Positions 32,324 to 42,283 are shown, numbered from the stretch's first letter. The stretch is DNA of 64,000 nucleotides from Diplocloster hominis (GCF_032380655.1 NZ_JAWDIY010000006.1:1-64000), one strand, 5' to 3'. Made by a program: numbers and translations. The notes: a model not told the origin generated them from the letters alone.

Positions 32324-34378
32324 ATGAAAAATCTGAAAAAGGCAGCGTTGGCTGCTTTAGTCTGCGGCATGATAAGTCTCATGACTGCCGGTGCGGCATG
32401 GGGAAATGAATCATATGCCAGTAACGGATCGATGGATCATGCAGATACGTCTATTGTAAAAGTGTATCAAAAACCGGAGGCTATGCCGGCGAAATACAGT
32501 TCCGCTGATTTTCAGGTACAGGCGGGAGGACAGAGCGTCCCGGTCTACGTATCAGGGAACAACGCATGGGGAAATCCTGTGTCCTACAGTACTTTTGAGA
32601 GTTCCGGGCCGGTTGAAATTCAGATAAGCGCTGATTTTGTGTTTTCCGATTATGCATTGCTGCCGGAATCCCTGGGGCTAAGCGGACAGCGTGTGGGAAA
32701 TAAAGTTACATGCACGGTACAGCCCGGAACGGATGTAACCTTTTTACCTGATAAAAACTATAATGGGAGGGTCTTACATCTGTTTGTCCGGGAACCTCTC
32801 ACGGATATTCCTGATATACAGAGCAGCAGTGTGATTCACTATGGACCGGGATATTACGATATCTCGGAGCAACAGCCGTTAATGCTTAAATCCGGCCAGA
32901 CACTCTATCTGGAAGGGGGTGCCGTTTTGAGGGGGCGTGTACTGGTCCGGAATGCAGATCACGTCACCATATGCGGCCCGGGGATTCTGCTGAACGATTA
33001 CATGAGCCAGGACAGTTATGACGGCGTGGCGGTGGCGCTGAAAAATTCGGATGACGTGACGGTCAGGGATATTACTGTGATCCGCGATATGAATTCCTGG
33101 ATTTCCTTTATGTGGAAATGCAGTAACGTAACGGTAAAAAACTACAAAGCAATCAATGCAAGATACGCGTCCTCTGACGGATTCAATGTGGCAAATTGTC
33201 AGGGAGTGCTGTTTGACGGAAGCTTTATCCACTCCTGCGACGACAGCGTGGCTGTCAAAGGGACAGGCAACAGCGGGTATAATCCTGCGGAAGATCCGTC
33301 CCAGGCCCTTCCCACCAGCAATATTACCTATCAGAATTCCCAGCTGTGGAGCGATGCCAACAATGCGATCGGCATCGGGGCGGAGACCCAGGCCAGCTGC
33401 TTTGACCAGATCCGGTTTCAGAATATTGATATCCTGAGAAATTATGACGATCTGAATTATCCGGATCAGCTCACGGAGCGATCGGCCATCAATATCTGCG
33501 CGTTGAACGCTACACAGATTCAGAATGTAACGTTTGAAGATATCCGGGTGGAAAAGGCTAAAAGGCTGATCAATATCACCATGGAAGACAGCTTCTGGTT
33601 CGGAAGCCTGGAGGGGAACTGGCAGTGGCCCGGTTCCATACAGAACATCACGTACCGCAATATCACATCCAAATCCGACGGTTCCAACCAGATCCGGATA
33701 TCCGGCCGGGATACGGATCACCGGATATCGGATATCCGGTTCGAGAACATCCGGATCAACGATATGCAGTTAACGGATTTTGATACAGACATTTTTTCCG
33801 TGAATTCCTTTGGGAAAAACATCCGTCTCGTATCCGATCGGAACCCGGAGGGTATCACCGCGGACGGCCCTATAACGGCCTCGTCGAACCGTTATCAGGC
33901 GGCGGAACAGCTGTCGGATATACAAGGGGGAAACGGCTGGTATTACCGGACCTGGCAGGCGGGCGTCGGCACAAAGGATATGACCTGGAACCCGGATGGT
34001 TCCAACCATTGGCGCGGGCCGAAACAATGGGATGCCATCTGGGTGGAACAGGGTCAGCTGCTGCTCCATCCCGATGAGACCCAGATCCTGCTGGACTGGA
34101 AGGCTCCCAGAAGCGGCGCCGTATCAATCAGCGGAACAGTCAGGAAATATGCTTCTGAGGGCGGGGATGGTGTCAATGTCAGCATCTGGAAAAATAATCA
34201 GATGATCTGGCCTGTCAATGGGGCATGGCAGACCATCGCATATAACGATACGGTGGGTATGGCGGCAGAGATTTCCGCTCAGGTGGAAGCGGATGACGTG
34301 ATATCATTTCGGGTGGATAAACGGGAGAATACCGCCTATGATTCAACGTCGTGGACGCCAACGATTCTATATGAGTAA
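32324..34378 (+). CDS. Secreted GH28-like glycoside hydrolase with C-terminal beta-sandwich
   Basis: This 684-residue protein starts with a Sec signal (KKAALAALVCGMISLMTAGA). An N-terminal beta domain comes next, then a right-handed beta-helix with YASSDGFNVANCQGV and IHSCDDSVAVKGTG, the GH28 aspartate motifs, and finally a carbohydrate-binding-like beta-sandwich (about 540-684). GGAGG lies five bases before the ATG at 32324. It should start outside the cell what the intracellular GH28/GH43 enzymes finish. It closes the operon and is followed by a strong terminator. Confidence 0.8.
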   Translation: MKNLKKAALAALVCGMISLMTAGAAWGNESYASNGSMDHADTSIVKVYQKPEAMPAKYSSADFQVQAGGQSVPVYVSGNNAWGNPVSYSTFESSGPVEIQISADFVFSDYALLPESLGLSGQRVGNKVTCTVQPGTDVTFLPDKNYNGRVLHLFVREPLTDIPDIQSSSVIHYGPGYYDISEQQPLMLKSGQTLYLEGGAVLRGRVLVRNADHVTICGPGILLNDYMSQDSYDGVAVALKNSDDVTVRDITVIRDMNSWISFMWKCSNVTVKNYKAINARYASSDGFNVANCQGVLFDGSFIHSCDDSVAVKGTGNSGYNPAEDPSQALPTSNITYQNSQLWSDANNAIGIGAETQASCFDQIRFQNIDILRNYDDLNYPDQLTERSAINICALNATQIQNVTFEDIRVEKAKRLINITMEDSFWFGSLEGNWQWPGSIQNITYRNITSKSDGSNQIRISGRDTDHRISDIRFENIRINDMQLTDFDTDIFSVNSFGKNIRLVSDRNPEGITADGPITASSNRYQAAEQLSDIQGGNGWYYRTWQAGVGTKDMTWNPDGSNHWRGPKQWDAIWVEQGQLLLHPDETQILLDWKAPRSGAVSISGTVRKYASEGGDGVNVSIWKNNQMIWPVNGAWQTIAYNDTVGMAAEISAQVEADDVISFRVDKRENTAYDSTSWTPTILYE

Positions 34379-34382
34379 GTAA

Positions 34383-34445
34383 AAAACGGGGCTGTCGGGA
34401 AATGAATGAGAAATACTGGATTCTATTTCCCGGCAGCCCTGTTTT
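34383..34445. terminator. Bidirectional terminator between convergent operons
   Basis: AAAACGGGGCTGTCGGGAAAT (34383-34403) pairs with 34425-34445 with one or two wobble or mismatched pairs around a 21-base loop. A and T runs on both sides allow function for the rightward glycan operon and the leftward five-gene operon. Confidence 0.88.
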
Positions 34446-34517
34446 ACAGATTCCAATAGCTCCTGGAGCCTGCCGTTCATCCTATGGAATGACGCCCAAT
34501 AGCAGAGGAATAGAAGC

Positions 34518-34985
34518 TTAATTGATCCCCAGGAATCTGCGGATTCCCGCAATCAGGATTTCATGATCCTGAAGATGCGGCAGACCGGACACACAGATCG
34601 AGCCGATCACGCTGCCGCCCTGTATCCGAACCGGAAAGCCGCCGCCGCAGGCGGCATACTCCGCCGGGTCCAACAGCCAGTCCTTTTGCAGATCTTCCTT
34701 CAAAACAGCCAGTTCCGCGAAGGCACGCAGCGTACTCATCTCCCTTACATCTATCAGATTACTTTTCCTGCGAAGCCACATATCGTGATAGGCGCCTGTC
34801 CCATCCGGCAGATACTTAAAGACCGTCACGTGGTTAATCCGGATCTCGATCCCCAGGATACCCGGATATTCTTCACTTACCTTAAGCAAATCCAATCCCA
34901 GCTTCAAAGCATCGGCGTGGGAAAAAGACCGAAACTGCAGTTCTGCTTCTTCCTTTTTACACTGCTCCAATAATTGTTCATCCAT
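34518..34985 (-). CDS. UPF0303 / HbpS-GlcG-like protein
   Basis: This 155-residue protein matches the UPF0303 family: a central alpha-beta GlcG/HbpS-type domain with CGGGFPVRIQGGSVIGSICVSGLPH near the C-terminus. Members are annotated as heme-degrading-like or of unknown function, and often accompany sugar catabolism genes. It is the last gene of the reverse operon, 36 bases after the DUF4432 gene. Confidence 0.8.
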   Translation of the reverse strand: MDEQLLEQCKKEEAELQFRSFSHADALKLGLDLLKVSEEYPGILGIEIRINHVTVFKYLPDGTGAYHDMWLRRKSNLIDVREMSTLRAFAELAVLKEDLQKDWLLDPAEYAACGGGFPVRIQGGSVIGSICVSGLPHLQDHEILIAGIRRFLGIN

Positions 34986-35021
34986 AACAAAATACCTCCT
35001 CTTTCATATGATTTGAAATAC

Positions 35022-36071
35022 TTAACAATCGCGGACAGACATATAGTCGCGGACAAACACTTCATACGAAGTCCGGATACTTTCCCCTTCTTTTAGACGG
35101 GGCGCAGTACCTGCCGCCACAGCATGTTCCAGCCCGCCCGGAAGAGAATTCCACATTTCCAAAGCCAGTGTATACGCCCTGCCATAAAACGGGTAATCCG
35201 CCCCGCCGCCATACATCTGCCACACCCAGAGATAGGGAAAGACCTCCTTATCCCATTTCATGCCGAACCCCAGCTGCAGCCGGCGGTTCCTGACCTCAAA
35301 CGCGCCTTCCTTTAAGCCGGACAGTCCGAACTCCCGATACTCCCGGCTATCCATACCGTGTACCACACTCAGATCCACAGCCTCTTTGTCCCTGCCCACT
35401 GCCGTGGGCCAGACCCCCTGCTGGCCCGGAGCCAGACAGCAGGTCTCTCCCAGATCTGTCTGAACCGCCTGAACCGCCGGATTCCCATCCACACAGATCT
35501 CGCAGGAATCATCCAGAAAGCCGCCGCCCAGAGCAGGGTGCTGTCCCCATTGATACGAAACTTCCTGTCGCCCCTCGTTGACAATCTGTTCCTCTATAGA
35601 AAGGGTACAGTCATTTTCCCGCAGCGTCAGTGTCCTGGAAAGCCGGAAGGGAAACCGCAGCGTCCGCACACTGAACCGCACGGAAATCTCAGAGGCATGA
35701 TCCGTCAGCACCTCCATATCCCAGGCAAGGAGAGCGGCTTCCCCGTGCATACCAAGCGCGGCGCCATACACACAACCTCCGGTACTGATCCCTGGAAACA
35801 TAACCTGCCACCCGCCCTCATAAAAATCCATAAAATTACCGGCTGGATTCGCAGCCGTGGGTATCACATCCTTCGCAAAAGGCAGCGGTGAGTGAAACAT
35901 AAAATCCACATCCTGCGGTTTATAAACGAATTCAAAGATATCCGCCCCCTTATCCAGCAAAATACCCACGCGTATCAGATGATTCTCCAGACTGACACAC
36001 CGCAGTCCATCGGCTGTGTACTCCCGTATCCGGCAGCCTTTATTTCTCACTCCAAAGAATTTATTTCCCAC
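35022..36071 (-). CDS. DUF4432 (aldose-epimerase-fold) protein
   Basis: This 349-residue galactose-mutarotase-like protein has the DUF4432 features RVGILLDKGADIFEFVYK near the N-terminus and NFMDFYEGGWQVMFP. It probably isomerises or epimerises a sugar; the substrate is unknown. It lies 55 bases after a Gfo/Idh/MocA gene in an operon with NagB-like and PIG-L proteins, which suggests an amino-sugar or sugar-acid pathway. Confidence 0.82.
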   Translation of the reverse strand: MGNKFFGVRNKGCRIREYTADGLRCVSLENHLIRVGILLDKGADIFEFVYKPQDVDFMFHSPLPFAKDVIPTAANPAGNFMDFYEGGWQVMFPGISTGGCVYGAALGMHGEAALLAWDMEVLTDHASEISVRFSVRTLRFPFRLSRTLTLRENDCTLSIEEQIVNEGRQEVSYQWGQHPALGGGFLDDSCEICVDGNPAVQAVQTDLGETCCLAPGQQGVWPTAVGRDKEAVDLSVVHGMDSREYREFGLSGLKEGAFEVRNRRLQLGFGMKWDKEVFPYLWVWQMYGGGADYPFYGRAYTLALEMWNSLPGGLEHAVAAGTAPRLKEGESIRTSYEVFVRDYMSVRDC

Positions 36072-36126
36072 CTTTTCCCATCCTTTCAGCCATAACCCTG
36101 CCGTCTTTTGTATATGCCGTTTCGGC

Positions 36127-37179
36127 TTAATCCAAATATACCGTACACTCCTTATGAGAAGAGCGATAGATGGCTTCCACCACCTTCATGGTCTGACAGG
36201 CATCCGCAAGTGTAGTACAGGCCGGCCGCTTCTCCAGAATACACGAAGAAAATTCTTCCAACTGCCTGGCATACATATTAGTCTGTTCATACGAAAGTTT
36301 TCTTCCGCCATCCGTGTCACTGCGGACCTGGCTGCTGGCATACCCCTTTTCCGAATCTGACACGGTAAGAAAAATATCCCCTTTTCCATCCTGTCCAATC
36401 GTATCATAAGCCAGTATACTCCCCTTCGTGCCATAGATCTCCAGCGGACAATGAGCCGCTTCGTCGGGAATATTAAAATTCGCATTGATAAAACAATCCG
36501 CTCCTCTGCGCATCCGCAACACAGCGGAAACGCTGTCCTCCACCTCATAATCAAACGTCTTATGATCCACCATACCGCAGACCTTCTCCACCTCATCCCC
36601 CAGCAGGTATCTCATCAAATCGATGCAATGAATCCCCATATCCATCAAAGCTCCTCCGCCGGCAACCGCCTTGCTCTGCCGCCAGTTCCCCTCCATCTTC
36701 GGAAACCAGCAGGTCAGCTGGGCCCGGCAGGAAACAATATCCCCCAGCAAACCATCCCGGACAATCTCCCGGATCCTCTCATGTCCGCCATGAAAACGCA
36801 TCACCATCCCGACACCGACACAAAGCTCCTTTCCCCCGGCATAGCGCAAAAGCTTCTCCGACTCCCAGGTATCCAAAGCCACCGGCTTCTCAATCAGCAG
36901 ATGCTTCCCTGCATCCAGAGCCCGGCAGGCCTGTTCCAGATGAAACTTAACCGGCGAGGCGATATACACCGCGTCCACATCCGGGTCCCTTAGCAGTTCT
37001 TCTTCCTCCTGATAACAATGCTCAATTCCATACTCCTCCTGCAGTTTTGACAGCGTACCCGCATCCTTATCCATCACCGCCGTCACACAGGCATTCGGAA
37101 TCAGACGCAGCGCCGGAATCGTCCTGCGCCTGGCGATACCGCCGGCTCCAATAATCCCCCATCTTACCATTCCGCTCAT
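36127..37179 (-). CDS. Gfo/Idh/MocA-family oxidoreductase (1)
   Basis: This protein of about 350 residues has the Rossmann motif WGIIGAGGIARRRTIPAL, the EKPVAL motif with its catalytic lysine, and MDMGIHCIDLMRYLLG in the substrate domain. It oxidises or reduces a sugar or inositol-like substrate with NAD(P). The start at 37179 is chosen because AAGGGAG precedes it at proper distance; the frame is open another 34 codons upstream without a ribosome site. It belongs to the PIG-L/NagB operon, after a 129-base gap. Confidence 0.9.
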   Translation of the reverse strand: MSGMVRWGIIGAGGIARRRTIPALRLIPNACVTAVMDKDAGTLSKLQEEYGIEHCYQEEEELLRDPDVDAVYIASPVKFHLEQACRALDAGKHLLIEKPVALDTWESEKLLRYAGGKELCVGVGMVMRFHGGHERIREIVRDGLLGDIVSCRAQLTCWFPKMEGNWRQSKAVAGGGALMDMGIHCIDLMRYLLGDEVEKVCGMVDHKTFDYEVEDSVSAVLRMRRGADCFINANFNIPDEAAHCPLEIYGTKGSILAYDTIGQDGKGDIFLTVSDSEKGYASSQVRSDTDGGRKLSYEQTNMYARQLEEFSSCILEKRPACTTLADACQTMKVVEAIYRSSHKECTVYLD

Positions 37180-37308
37180 TCCAGTCTCCCTTCTGCTACA
37201 CTTTTCGTATTCGAAACTATGAAAGAAAGAAGATGTGGCGGGAAGCACCCTCCCCGCCACATCCCTTAAAAATAACTTCATTACACTCCGCTGCCAATAA
37301 AAATAATC

Positions 37309-38265
37309 TTAATTACACTCCGCCACCAACGGACCGGCCAGCTCCTCCAGATAAAGCAGCGTCCCGGGAATCGTGGGCACATAAGAGGAAGTGACATAGC
37401 GGTCAGGTCCATACCGCAGTGTCATCCACAGGGACATTCCCTGCCACTGCATCCCTCTGGAAAGAGCGCCATCCGCCCCGCCGATCATCCGGTCAGACTG
37501 AAGGAACAGGCCTGGGCCTACCGTGTTAGCCGTACAGGATACCAGAGTCGTTCTGCTCTTAAAGCTGGTAATCGCGTTCTGCTCCACTGTAAGCGGATGC
37601 AGCCTGGCGCCTTTCCGGTAGCACTGCTGTCTCCATTCCTCATCGGTAGCGAATTCATCCGCAAAATGCGGCTCCCAGAAAGCAATATGGCACATTCTTC
37701 CGATTCCATATACGGTAATCAGTCTGGCCCCCTGCTCTTTTAAAGCTTTTATCTTATCCGGATAAGTGGGAAGGTTCTCTTTGGTTGCGAAGTTACGCTG
37801 GGAAACGGGAACGGTCAGTTCGCCCAGGGGATTGTAAAACGCGTGTTCCATGGCATACTGGAAAGAAGCGGGATTCGTACTTTCCAGGGTATTGCCGTCA
37901 CCGTCCGCCCATTCATCCATGTTAAAGCAATAGAGATGCTCACAGGATACATTCCACTGTTTCAGAAAATAGACCACCCATTCATACATACCCATAGGAC
38001 CCACAGGGAGAATCATAGCCAGAATCTGCCCGTTGTCTTTGGCGGTTTTGATTTCCAGTGCGATCTCATGTCCCAGCTTCACATTAAACTCTTCAATTGT
38101 TTTACAGGAAGCGATCTGAAAGTCTTTATTCCAGAACGGCTGGCGCTCACTGATCTCCTCGGGGGCATGGCTTACGCAAGCGTCGATTTTGGCCATATCC
38201 CAGCCGCGGGGATAGAAATTTTCCAATAAGCTTCCCTTTACAGTAGAATTAAAATCGATTTTCAT
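37309..38265 (-). CDS. NagB-like glucosamine-6-phosphate deaminase family protein
   Basis: This 318-residue protein resembles NagB/6-phosphogluconolactonase enzymes: GQILAMILPVGPMGMYEWVV, the segment CFNMDEWADGDG, and VYGIGRMCHIAFWEPH in place of the canonical GIGxDGHIAFNEP. The changes around the active site suggest a variant substrate. Deamination of an amino-sugar phosphate fits with the PIG-L deacetylase encoded just upstream. AAAGGATG precedes the start. Confidence 0.85.
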   Translation of the reverse strand: MKIDFNSTVKGSLLENFYPRGWDMAKIDACVSHAPEEISERQPFWNKDFQIASCKTIEEFNVKLGHEIALEIKTAKDNGQILAMILPVGPMGMYEWVVYFLKQWNVSCEHLYCFNMDEWADGDGNTLESTNPASFQYAMEHAFYNPLGELTVPVSQRNFATKENLPTYPDKIKALKEQGARLITVYGIGRMCHIAFWEPHFADEFATDEEWRQQCYRKGARLHPLTVEQNAITSFKSRTTLVSCTANTVGPGLFLQSDRMIGGADGALSRGMQWQGMSLWMTLRYGPDRYVTSSYVPTIPGTLLYLEELAGPLVAECN

Positions 38266-38309
38266 AGATATTCATCCTTTCTTATATGTAATCTATTTGC
38301 AAACATCTC

Positions 38310-39017
38310 TTACGGCAACAGATGCTTCGTCGTCATTCTCGGATAAACGGTGCATGGACGGTAGCCCTCGGCATAAGGGACGCCGCACTGATATCCGCGG
38401 TATTTGGAACAGGTTCTCACCATATCGATAAAATCAATGTGATCATGTTCCAGCATCCATCTGAGCTGGGAATCATGACAGGAGAGGGCCTTTAACTTCG
38501 TCTCGATCTGATTGGTGATATCCACATAATGTGTGGGAGAAAAATCAACGCCGCCCACCGTATCCATATAATAGATCGGAATAAAATTCGGTATGGCCGT
38601 ATATTTTACGGACTTGTGGGCCAGGGTGGCGATAAAGCTTCCGTTAAAGGCCAGCCGGTTGGTTTCAATATGATCCTGCATGTAATCTGCGTCGTTATGT
38701 GTAATGATCACGTCCGGCTTTACGTAACGAACCACATCGGCCATGGCATCTACCACGTCATTATCATATCTGGTGACCAGGACATCGCCTACATCCAGAT
38801 TAAATACTTCTTTGGCGCCGATGATCCGTCCCGCCTCCTCAGCCTCCTTCGTTCTGATCTCCCGTAATGGTTCCGGCATAATCTGAACATGCCCCATGTT
38901 CCCGTTAGCTACATGGCACATATACACATCCGCGCCCTGCTCCACGTATTTGACTAAGGTGCCGGAGCAGGCTATTTCCAGATCATCCGGATGGCATCCC
39001 ACTGCTAATACATTCAT
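38310..39017 (-). CDS. PIG-L (LmbE) family deacetylase
   Basis: This 235-residue zinc-dependent deacetylase-fold protein has the metal site GCHPDDLEIACSGTL and the second His/Asp region HNDADYMQDH. It should remove an N-acetyl group from an amino sugar or glycoconjugate. It is the first gene of a five-gene reverse operon and precedes a NagB-like gene, so N-deacetylation followed by deamination is plausible. GGAAGGG lies before the ATG. Confidence 0.9.
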   Translation of the reverse strand: MNVLAVGCHPDDLEIACSGTLVKYVEQGADVYMCHVANGNMGHVQIMPEPLREIRTKEAEEAGRIIGAKEVFNLDVGDVLVTRYDNDVVDAMADVVRYVKPDVIITHNDADYMQDHIETNRLAFNGSFIATLAHKSVKYTAIPNFIPIYYMDTVGGVDFSPTHYVDITNQIETKLKALSCHDSQLRWMLEHDHIDFIDMVRTCSKYRGYQCGVPYAEGYRPCTVYPRMTTKHLLP

Positions 39018-39111
39018 TCATGTCCCTTCCTTTCTGTTTTTTTCGGTCTTTCCTGTTGAATAATTTTAAAAATATTTTATTTAATGCTTAGTGCGGCGTT
39101 TTTATATGCTA

Positions 39112-39140
39112 ATCATATATCAGCATCCGGTATATGTCAA
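39112..39140 (-). promoter_or_regulatory. Sigma-A promoter of the PIG-L/NagB operon
   Basis: On the reverse strand, a perfect -35 TTGACA (39140-39135) and the -10 TATGAT (39117-39112) are separated by exactly 17 bases. Transcription would begin near 39105, about 90 bases before the PIG-L start. The rest of 39018-39307 is AT-rich with no other feature. Confidence 0.75.
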
Positions 39141-39307
39141 CGAATTTTATAAAATAATTTTATTATTTAAACATAAAAAAATAGGAAATATTTTGTGTTT
39201 ATAGATAGATGCTCTATAAAATGCAGCAAAAATGGAAGAAATATATATAAAATATAAGATATAAAAGGTTGTTTAAGCAAAAAACGTTGTATTATAAAAA
39301 TAATTTA

Positions 39308-40378
39308 TTAAAATGACAAATTTTCCACAACTGTTTGTCGGTATGACGTTCCTCTTTGCTTTTCCTGCTGCTTCAGTTTAGCAAGCACCTGTTTTTGTGC
39401 ATCACAGCATACCATAAAGCTCTCAAAGACTTCCTCGATCGAAGGGTTCGCCGCGCACCCTTCCTCAATCATCCGGATCAGATGGTCAAATTGGGCGCCG
39501 GTGGGCTTGCGGTCGCTCTGGAGGTTTATCATTTCGTATTCCTTCTCCGGATATTTGTAATATTCAATCAAATCGCCTTCTTCCTGATGCGTCTGCCGGT
39601 CTTTCCGGTAGATAATCCGGATGCTTCCCCCGGGGCCGACGAATTCTTTTAGATTATCCGAAGAAAAAGTGTTGCTCCAGCCGGCCTCATAGTAGCCCAC
39701 GGAACCGTCGTCCAGTTCCAGGGTCATAAAACCGTAATTAAAGGAACCCTCCGGTACGCTGGCCTCTGTTCTGGAACCGGATGCCGTCACACGCTGTACC
39801 CGGGCGCCCGTGAACCACTGCATCACATCTACATAGTGGACCCCGCAGTCCAGCAGAGGCGAAGTTTCCTTCAGGATGGCCAGATATTTTTCCCAGTCCA
39901 TGGTGTGATGATTCTGTACCATCCGAAAGACGATGGGCTTTCCGATAGCGCCGGATTGGATCATGCGGGCCACCTTTTGATAGGTGGCATTGTGCCGCAG
40001 GATGTGGCCTACCAGAACCCTGCACCCGGGGTTGGCTTTTACCAGCTGAACGAAACGGCGGCCCGCTTCCAGGTCCGGCGCAATGGGTTTCTCGCAGATC
40101 ACGTGCTTTTGATGTAGAATACACTGCTGCGCCAGCTCCAGGTGGGTACTGGGATAAGTGGCGATGATCACGATATCGACCTGAGGGGAAGAGATACAGA
40201 CCTGGCTGTCTGTACAGAAATGACGGGCCCCATATCGTTTCTGAAAGCTTAATGCCTTTGCCTCATCCAGATCGCACACAAACTCCAGCCTTACATTTTC
40301 TTTATAATATATCTGTGAAAGATGAGCCTCCCCCATATGTCCGCAGCCGATCAGCGCCACGCCATAGGTTTTTCTCAT
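39308..40378 (-). CDS. Gfo/Idh/MocA-family oxidoreductase (2)
   Basis: This 356-residue protein has the Rossmann motif VALIGCGHMGEAHLS, CEKPIAP with the catalytic lysine, and LLDCGVHYVDVMQWFTG in the substrate domain. The ATG overlaps the stop of the preceding oxidoreductase gene by four bases and GGCGGGAGG serves it. Two such enzymes plus a TIM-barrel isomerase in one operon suggest oxidation, epimerisation and reduction of one sugar or cyclitol. Confidence 0.9.
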   Translation of the reverse strand: MRKTYGVALIGCGHMGEAHLSQIYYKENVRLEFVCDLDEAKALSFQKRYGARHFCTDSQVCISSPQVDIVIIATYPSTHLELAQQCILHQKHVICEKPIAPDLEAGRRFVQLVKANPGCRVLVGHILRHNATYQKVARMIQSGAIGKPIVFRMVQNHHTMDWEKYLAILKETSPLLDCGVHYVDVMQWFTGARVQRVTASGSRTEASVPEGSFNYGFMTLELDDGSVGYYEAGWSNTFSSDNLKEFVGPGGSIRIIYRKDRQTHQEEGDLIEYYKYPEKEYEMINLQSDRKPTGAQFDHLIRMIEEGCAANPSIEEVFESFMVCCDAQKQVLAKLKQQEKQRGTSYRQTVVENLSF

Positions 40379-41391
40379 GACTGTCTCATACCTCCCGCCA
40401 GATCGATCTCCCGGAGCACAAGCCGGACGGAATCGACCGCCTCCTTCAGTGTGGCCACGGTCAGCGGGGTATGGTTTTTAACCCCCTGAGTGAAATACCG
40501 GAGCTCATTATAGTAGCCTCCCAGAGAGGAGATATTTCCGCCGATATCATTTTCGCTCTCGAATTCTTTGGCCAGCTCAGGGATAATCCGCCCGCCGGTC
40601 CTGGGATAGACAGCCAGGGAGGGAGCGGCGGAAGAATCGAATACTACTGTGGCCTCATCGAACTTCACCCGGTATTCCATGGTAAATGGAAATGCCTCAG
40701 GGTAATCCCAGCAGGCCTCCACAGTGACGGCCGCATCCTCATATCCGTAAGTGGCAAAGATCTGCTGGATGACGCCTTCGGAATCCCTGGCGGCCCGGGC
40801 GGTTACCTCCAGAGGATCGCCCAGCAGATACCGCACATAATCCACATCATGGACATGCATATCCAGGGCTACGGTACCGGAGCATTCGGGGCGGTGAAGC
40901 CAGTTCTCCCAGGCCCAGCCGGGCAGCGGACTGATCCGCTTAAAGACACCGGAGCGCAAGGCCCCATAGGTCTGCTTTTCCATCGTCTCTTTCAGCCAGG
41001 CGTACTCGCTCCACAGCCGGATACACTGTCCCACCATGACAGGGACGGAAGTTTCCCGCTGGACGGCCAGCAGAAGGTCCATCTCATCCGGGCGCAGGCA
41101 GACCGGCTTTTCTATGAATACGGCCCGGCCTTTTTTCATGGCCGCTACGGCATATTTCGTATGCAGGTAGGTGGGCAGGCAGATATCGATCACATCCACA
41201 TCCGCCTGTTCGATCAGATCCATGCCCTCCCCGTAGACCCGGGCGGAAAATTTTAAAGCGGCAGCCTTTGCATACTCCGGCCGCAGGTCCGCCACCGCGG
41301 TAACTATTACATCCTCCTCCATCAAAGCCTGATAGCAGGCAGTGTGCATCCCGCCCATATATCCGGCCCCGATTAATCCGATTTTCAGCAT
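40375..41391 (-). CDS. Gfo/Idh/MocA-family oxidoreductase (3)
   Basis: This 338-residue protein has LKIGLIGAGYMGGMHTACYQ at the N-terminus, VFIEKPVCL with the catalytic lysine, and DMHVHDVDYVRYLLG. The ATG at 41391 is chosen over the one six bases upstream because AAAGGAG then sits at the right distance. It overlaps the isomerase gene by seven bases and the next oxidoreductase by four, so the three are translationally coupled. Confidence 0.9.
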   Translation of the reverse strand: MLKIGLIGAGYMGGMHTACYQALMEEDVIVTAVADLRPEYAKAAALKFSARVYGEGMDLIEQADVDVIDICLPTYLHTKYAVAAMKKGRAVFIEKPVCLRPDEMDLLLAVQRETSVPVMVGQCIRLWSEYAWLKETMEKQTYGALRSGVFKRISPLPGWAWENWLHRPECSGTVALDMHVHDVDYVRYLLGDPLEVTARAARDSEGVIQQIFATYGYEDAAVTVEACWDYPEAFPFTMEYRVKFDEATVVFDSSAAPSLAVYPRTGGRIIPELAKEFESENDIGGNISSLGGYYNELRYFTQGVKNHTPLTVATLKEAVDSVRLVLREIDLAGGMRQS

Positions 41392-42236
41392 AAGCATTTC
41401 TCCTTTCCGATGATGCGGTCCATAGAGGCCGCCGTGTTATAGAGAATCTGTTCCGGCCAGCAGGTGTAAGGCGGAAGCATTTCCGCGGTACAATAGCCGT
41501 CATATCCGATATCCCGGAAAGCCCGCATCACTTCAGGCCAGTCCACATCGCCGGCCAGCAGATCCACGAATCCATGCAGTCCGCCTGCCGCCCTCCGGTA
41601 ATCTTTCAAATGAACCTTCTTAATCCGGTTTCCCAGAATCCTGATCCACTGCTCGGGATAACCGTTATACACCACATTTCCCACATCGAAGTAGGAGCCT
41701 ATGTACGGGCTGCCCACCCGGTCGATAAAGTCCCGCATTTCCAGCGGAGACACCAGGAACTTATTCCACACGTTCTCGATACCGACCTGAATCTGCGCGT
41801 CCGCAGCCGCAGGAGCCAGCCTTTGAAATGAAAGAAGCGCTCTGTCATAAGCCACATCATAAGGCACCACATCCCGCTCCGGCAGGAAATCAACCCCCAC
41901 TGCGCCGGGGACGATCAACACCGCATCCGCCTGCAGCGTTTTCGCTATCTGGATTTGTCTCAGGGCCAGTTCCTCTGCCCGATCTCTCTGCGCCTTATCA
42001 TCCGATGTGAAGGAATAATCCCAATACAGGCCGCTGGCAATGCTGTGAATCCGGATTCCGGTCTCCCGGGAATCTTCTAAAATCCGGTTTAATTCCTGGT
42101 CTGCGGTATCCGGCGTCAATTCCCCGGTACCATCCATGGCCAGCTCGATTCCGTCAAATCCTGCGTCCCTGGCCAGCTCCATACATTTCCTAAGAGGCTG
42201 CCCGGCAAAAGACCAGATACTGATTGCTTTCTTCAT
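41385..42236 (-). CDS. Sugar phosphate isomerase/epimerase (xylose-isomerase-like TIM barrel)
   Basis: This 283-residue TIM-barrel protein shows GFDGIELAMDGTGEL, IGIENVWNKF with a metal-ligand glutamate, GSYFDVGNVVYNGYPEQW, VHLKDY, and GYDGYCTAEM. The family isomerises or epimerises keto sugars and inosose. The ATG at 42236 with AAGGTGG is preferred over the GTG at 42245. It is the first gene of the operon, transcribed away from the AraC gene; a strong hairpin lies in its leader. Confidence 0.88.
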   Translation of the reverse strand: MKKAISIWSFAGQPLRKCMELARDAGFDGIELAMDGTGELTPDTADQELNRILEDSRETGIRIHSIASGLYWDYSFTSDDKAQRDRAEELALRQIQIAKTLQADAVLIVPGAVGVDFLPERDVVPYDVAYDRALLSFQRLAPAAADAQIQVGIENVWNKFLVSPLEMRDFIDRVGSPYIGSYFDVGNVVYNGYPEQWIRILGNRIKKVHLKDYRRAAGGLHGFVDLLAGDVDWPEVMRAFRDIGYDGYCTAEMLPPYTCWPEQILYNTAASMDRIIGKEKCLC

Positions 42237-42283
42237 GAAATCCACCTTTTTTCCTTTCTTAGTGACTGAATTGGTTACGAGGC

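Noticed and set aside
32879..33721. 280-codon reverse frame inside the secreted GH28-like gene
   Set aside because: It is antisense to conserved GH28 motifs; no ribosome site.
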